From contig NZ_CP094242.1 of assembly GCF_022749515.1 (NCBI RefSeq), forward strand, positions 1,550,001 to 1,614,000: a DNA stretch of 64,000 nucleotides, given 5' to 3'. The notes beneath the pieces are model-generated. The model was not told the origin of the DNA. It searched no databases and was given only the letters and a program-made list of their open reading frames with translations. The DNA is from Morococcus cerebrosus (GTDB lineage Bacteria; Pseudomonadota; Gammaproteobacteria; Burkholderiales; Neisseriaceae). The first letter of the stretch is position 1, and every line of letters begins with the position of its first letter. Made by a program: the position numbers and the translations under genes. Below are positions 60,536 through 64,000 of this stretch, in pieces.

Positions 60536-61342
60536 TCAATCCCGATAAGCCCAATGATTGACCGGACCGTGTCCCGCGCCGATGTTCAAAGGGTTGCGAA
60601 TCGCCTCGGTAATGTATTTTTTGGCGGTTTGCACGGCTTCGAGCGTCTCGAAACCTTTTGCCAGCTCGGCGGCGATACAGGCGGAGAACGTGCAGCCTGT
60701 ACCGTGCGTATGCGCCGTCGGGAAGCGGCGGTCGACAAATTCAAACACATCATCCGGCGTAAACAGCCAGTCTGTGCAGTATTCGCTGCGGCTGTCGCCC
60801 AAATGCCCGCCTTTAACCACCACGTTTTTCACACCGCAATCTTGCAGGATTTTGGCAGCGCGTTCCGCGTCTTGGCGGTTTTCAATGCGCACGCCCGTCA
60901 AGGTTTCCGCTTCGGGCAGGTTCGGCGTCAGAATGTCGGTATCAGGCAGAAGCAGACGTTTCATCGCTTCAACGGCGGAGTCCTGCAACAGCGGCGCGCC
61001 GCCTTTGGCAATCATCACCGGATCAAGGACGCGCTTGCCGAAACGGCATTTTTTCAGATTTTCGGCAACGCATTCAATCACTTCCGCCGTACCCAGCATC
61101 CCGATTTTATAGGCGCGGATTTCAAAATCGGAGCGGACGGCTTCGATTTGAGCAGTGATGATGTCGGTCGGAATCAGATGCACCGCCGATACGCCGAGCG
61201 TATTTTGCGCGGTCACGGCTGTCAGCACGCTGGTGCCGAACACGCCGCGCATCTGAAACGTCTTCAAATCCGCCTGTATCCCCGCCCCGCCGCCGGAATC
61301 CGAGCCGGCGATGGTCAGCGTTTGGACAAATGTTTCTTCCAT
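60536..61342 (-). CDS. thiD: Hydroxymethylpyrimidine (phosphate) kinase
   Basis: 268 residues. Phosphorylates HMP and HMP-phosphate in thiamine synthesis. It begins [22 protein letters not shown], with [31 protein letters not shown] and the ribokinase-type active site [19 protein letters not shown] at 61342 (MEETFVQTL). No other thiamine gene is adjacent. Confidence 0.95.
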   Translation of the reverse strand: MEETFVQTLTIAGSDSGGGAGIQADLKTFQMRGVFGTSVLTAVTAQNTLGVSAVHLIPTDIITAQIEAVRSDFEIRAYKIGMLGTAEVIECVAENLKKCRFGKRVLDPVMIAKGGAPLLQDSAVEAMKRLLLPDTDILTPNLPEAETLTGVRIENRQDAERAAKILQDCGVKNVVVKGGHLGDSRSEYCTDWLFTPDDVFEFVDRRFPTAHTHGTGCTFSACIAAELAKGFETLEAVQTAKKYITEAIRNPLNIGAGHGPVNHWAYRD

Positions 61343-61386
61343 TTGGTTTCTCCTGTTTCTTGGTTGGACAATTTAGGAAGCGGTTT

Positions 61387-61430
61387 GAAGGTCGTCTGAA
61401 AACCAATCATGCTTGTTTTCAGACGACTTT
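61387..61430. repeat. Inverted DUS pair upstream of thiD
   Basis: GAAGGTCGTCTGAAAACC and TTGTTTTCAGACGACTTT face each other; the gap 61343-61596 has no gene. Confidence 0.65.
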
Positions 61431-61596
61431 TGTTTTGTGGAAATCTAAAAGTTTGGAATCGCAACAATCTCTGTACATTCGCCCAAAATAGAAGTCTAGA
61501 TTCCTGCCTTCGAGGGAAGGGGGTGTAAGTGCCTGTTATTCAGATTTATTATAGACTGATTTAATCATTTTTTTGATATAGCACTGCCGTTAGCCG

Positions 61597-62592
61597 TCAA
61601 TCCCCCAGCGCCGCCACCATCACCGCTTTAATCGTGTGCATCCGGTTTTCCGCTTGGTCGAACACGATGCTGGCGGGGCTTTCGAATACTTCTTCCGTTA
61701 CTTCCACGCCGTTTAAGCCGAAGGTTTCGTAAATCCATTCGCCGACTTTGGTTTCGCGGTTGTGGAAGGCGGGCAGGCAGTGCATGAATTTGACCTGCGG
61801 ATTGCCCGATGCCGCCATCAGTTCGGGGGTAACGCGGTAATCTTTCAATAAATCAATGCGTTCCTGCCACGCCTCTTTCGGCTCGCCCATGCTGACCCAC
61901 ACGTCGGTATGGATGAAGTCTGCGCCTTTGACGGCTTCCTCCGCGTTTTCGGTCAGCAAAATCTTTCCGCCGGTTTCTTCGGCGACGGCGCGTGCGCGGG
62001 CGACGATGTTTTCAGACGGCCACAAGGTTTTCGGTGCGCCGATACGCACGTCCATGCCGAGCTTCGCGCCCAACACCAGCAGCGAATTTGCCATGTTGTA
62101 ACGCGCGTCGCCGACGTAGGCAAACGCGGTTTGGTTCAAAGGTTTGCCGCTGTGTTCGCGCATGGTCAGCGCGTCGGCGAGCATTTGGGTGGGGTGGAAC
62201 TCGTTGGTCAGACCGTTGAACACGGGCACGCCGGCGTATTTCGCCAATTCTTCGACCACATCCTGCCCGAAGCCGCGATATTCGATGCCGTCGTACATCC
62301 TGCCCAACACGCGGGCGGTGTCTTTGATACTTTCCTTATGCCCGATTTGGCTGGCGGACGGCTCCAGATAAGTGACCCCCGCCCCTTGGTCGCGCGCGGC
62401 GACTTCAAACGCGCAGCGGGTGCGGGTCGATGTTTTTTCAAAAATCAGGGCGATGTTCTTCCCTTTCATCCGCTGCACTTCGCGCCCTGCCTTCTTAGCG
62501 GCTTTCAACTCGGCGGCAAGGTCGAGGTAGGCGGTGATTTCTGCGGGCGTAAAGTCCAAAAGTTTCAGGAAATGGCGGTTTTTCAGGTTCAT
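61597..62592 (-). CDS. argF: Ornithine carbamoyltransferase
   Basis: Makes citrulline from ornithine and carbamoyl phosphate in arginine synthesis. 331 residues from the ATG at 62592 ([14 protein letters not shown]), with AAGGAGAAA upstream; the frame 33 bases longer is less likely. Carbamoyl-phosphate loop [21 protein letters not shown], and the catalytic FMHCLPAFH are intact. A DUS core lies in the coding sequence at about 62010. A Correia element lies 62 bases upstream. Confidence 0.95.
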   Translation of the reverse strand: MNLKNRHFLKLLDFTPAEITAYLDLAAELKAAKKAGREVQRMKGKNIALIFEKTSTRTRCAFEVAARDQGAGVTYLEPSASQIGHKESIKDTARVLGRMYDGIEYRGFGQDVVEELAKYAGVPVFNGLTNEFHPTQMLADALTMREHSGKPLNQTAFAYVGDARYNMANSLLVLGAKLGMDVRIGAPKTLWPSENIVARARAVAEETGGKILLTENAEEAVKGADFIHTDVWVSMGEPKEAWQERIDLLKDYRVTPELMAASGNPQVKFMHCLPAFHNRETKVGEWIYETFGLNGVEVTEEVFESPASIVFDQAENRMHTIKAVMVAALGD

Positions 62593-62653
62593 ATTCGTAT
62601 TTCTCCTTTCCGGCAGGTCGGACATTGATGAGCAATCTGCCGCTGCTCTATTT

Positions 62654-62760
62654 TATAGTGGATTAACTTTAAACCAGTACGGCGTTGCCTCGCCTTGCCG
62701 TACTATCTGTACTGTCTGCGGCTTCGTCGCCTTGTCCTGATTTAAATTTAATCCACTATA
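62654..62760 (-). repeat. Correia element (CREE), copy 5, inverted
   Basis: 107 bp, opposite orientation to copies 1-4. It lies between the argF start and the end of the alkyltransferase gene, so it could influence the argF promoter region. Confidence 0.92.
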
Positions 62761-62813
62761 GTCAGGTCGGATTTTCGAATCCGGTAATTTCAATCGGCGT
62801 TGTTACCTCAAAA

Positions 62814-63566
62814 TCAAAACAAGGTCGTCTGAACTTCGCCGCGTTCCAAAGCAAGCAGCGACTGTTTGCGGTTCAAGCCGCCTGCGTAGCCGGTCAGCTT
62901 GCCGTCGCTGCCGATGACGCGGTGGCAGGGAATCAGGATGGAAACCTTGTTCTGCCCGTTGGCGGCGGCAACGGCGCGGACGGCTTTGGGATTACCCAAA
63001 CGCTGCGCCTGCTCCTTGTAGCTGCGCGTTTCGCCGTAAGGAATCGCCAGCAGCGCATCCCATGCCTGTTTTTGAAATTCGGTACCAATCTGCTCCAAGG
63101 GCGTGGCAAAGGTTTTCAGACGACCCTTGAAGTATAAGTCCAATTCCTGCCGCAGAAGTTGCGTTCGCTCATCTTCCCGAAACACAAACCGTCCGCGCAA
63201 GGCTTTTTGGACGGCGGTAATTTCCTGCTCCATATGCTTCTGCCCGACAAACTCCAGCAAACACAAACCCTTACCGCCGAACACCGCCAACATCTCGCCC
63301 AAAGGCGTGGCAATGGCGGCAGCGGTCAGTTCGTTCAAGCTGTCAGGATAATGTACTTCCAAGAGACGGATGGCGCGGCGGATACGGACATATTCTTCAG
63401 GCGCGCAGCCGATACGGTCAATAAAATCCTGCTCAAACTGCTTGGCTTCGTGTTCCGTCAGATTGGGATACGGCATGACTTCACACTCAAAAACTTGGGT
63501 TTCGAGCCAATGGCGGATTTCATCCCATTTTGACGGCAGATTGTTTAAGGAAGGCAGGGTAATCAT
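62814..63566 (-). CDS. Ada-like methylated-DNA-protein cysteine methyltransferase
   Basis: 250 residues from the ATG at 63566. The C-terminal domain is the O6-alkylguanine transferase with acceptor Cys214 in IPCHRVIG and the preceding GTEFQKQAWDALLAIPYGETRSYKEQA. Residues about 10-75 (ECEVMPYPNLTEHEAKQFEQDFIDRIGCAPEEYVRIRRAIRLLEV) resemble the AraC-type helix-turn-helix of Ada in reduced form, and the Cys-4 zinc domain is missing. The stop lies 9 bases inside a DUS-bearing end: the final EVQTTLF is translated from AAGGTCGTCTGAAC read backwards. Confidence 0.9.
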   Translation of the reverse strand: MITLPSLNNLPSKWDEIRHWLETQVFECEVMPYPNLTEHEAKQFEQDFIDRIGCAPEEYVRIRRAIRLLEVHYPDSLNELTAAAIATPLGEMLAVFGGKGLCLLEFVGQKHMEQEITAVQKALRGRFVFREDERTQLLRQELDLYFKGRLKTFATPLEQIGTEFQKQAWDALLAIPYGETRSYKEQAQRLGNPKAVRAVAAANGQNKVSILIPCHRVIGSDGKLTGYAGGLNRKQSLLALERGEVQTTLF

Positions 63567-63731
63567 TCGTTTGCTCCGTATCTCTATCATGGATTTGACG
63601 GCAAAATCCCCAATTTTTGCCATTCCCGCACGCCGGCGCAGGAACGGGCTACGACGGAAATCTTGAGGGTTAGGTTGCGGCAATTCCTAAATATTCGATA
63701 TTTCTAAAGCCTCAGGGAAAGGAATTAAAGA

Positions 63732-63763
63732 TTTCAGACGACCTGCAAAGGGTCGTCTGAAAC
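63732..63763. repeat. Inverted DUS pair
   Basis: ATTTCAGACGACCTG and GGGTCGTCTGAAAC face each other in the spacer between the divergent alkyltransferase and YbhB-like genes. Confidence 0.65.
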
Positions 63764-63876
63764 CACGATTTTTGCATTTGCGCATTTCGGCACATCATCC
63801 AACCGTTTCGGCACATTCCTGCCGCCGTTGACAGCCTATAATGAATCCACTTATTCATCAAGCAAAGGAATCATCT

Positions 63877-64000
63877 ATGCAAACCCGCATCCTCTCCGCC
63901 GTACTACTGGCTTTTTCAACCGCTGCCTTTGCCGAGGGCGCATTCACGCTGCAATTCGACAACCCGTCCAAAGACGGCGGCTTTACGCAAAACCAGCTTT
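63877..64000 (+). CDS. Exported protein, probably YbhB/YbcL (PEBP-like), 3' end outside window
   Basis: Only 41 codons are visible. MQTRILSAVLLAFSTAAFAEG is a clear signal peptide, and FTLQFDNPSKDGGFTQNQL after it looks like the start of a YbhB/YbcL phosphatidylethanolamine-binding protein. AAGGAATC precedes the ATG. The family call depends on the short stretch and could be wrong. Confidence 0.55.
   Translation, partial: MQTRILSAVLLAFSTAAFAEGAFTLQFDNPSKDGGFTQNQL

Overview
The window is chromosomal DNA from a Neisseria species. Nearly every product is a familiar neisserial housekeeping protein, and the intergenic spaces carry neisserial repeat families: Correia elements (CREE), dRS3/NIME repeats and more than forty DNA uptake sequences (DUS). 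The DUS here reads AGGTCGTCTGAA. This is not the ATGCCGTCTGAA of meningococcus and gonococcus. From memory it is the dialect described for the N. mucosa / N. sicca group, so I infer a commensal Neisseria. I could not run a species assignment.

Layout. 1-6950: a cut-off IS1655 copy, glnB, purL and an IS5/IS1106-type element. 6977-8382: an AT-rich HNH nuclease gene between two copies of one composite repeat. 8480-13354: pyrC, a lipoprotein, a TusA-like protein, a CNP1-like protein, and the holB-pilZ-tatD operon. 13640-15367: two near-identical small membrane-protein genes flank a 1.2-kb block that carries Eikenella-type DUS (AGGCTACCTGAA), a DUF1269 gene and a wrecked gene. 15377-26008: rdgB, IS1655, hemW, ridA, apaH, tal, kdsD, an RNA methyltransferase, scpB, an uncharacterised gene and a hemerythrin-like gene. 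26042-35569: IS1655, lipid-modified azurin, dciA, secA, an IS630-type element, CREEs with damaged genes around them, and glnS. 35693-40382: a membrane-protein gene split by IS1655, a DeoR-type regulator, a nitroreductase and serC. 40737-45614: the rimP-nusA-infB operon. 45638-49841: a deleted IS1655 copy and an orphan RTX-repeat protein. 49842-64000: a candidate sRNA beside proQ, aroC, a TSUP permease, trmA, a GntR regulator with a divergent candidate sRNA, an OsmC protein, an ACT/UPF0210 pair, alr, a PfkB kinase, thiD, argF, an alkyltransferase and the start of a YbhB/YbcL-like protein.

Most transcription units end in inverted DUS pairs that double as intrinsic terminators. The strongest new observations are these. 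(i) Four of five IS1655 copies sit at exactly the same base of a DUS, with a 3-bp target duplication, and each leaves the 10-base uptake core intact at one junction. (ii) A foreign block marked by another genus's DUS dialect lies between duplicated host genes. (iii) Two orphan promoter-to-terminator units look like small RNAs. (iv) The same repeat is present both with and without a CREE, which shows its TA target duplication. (v) Several genes are broken or shortened by these elements.
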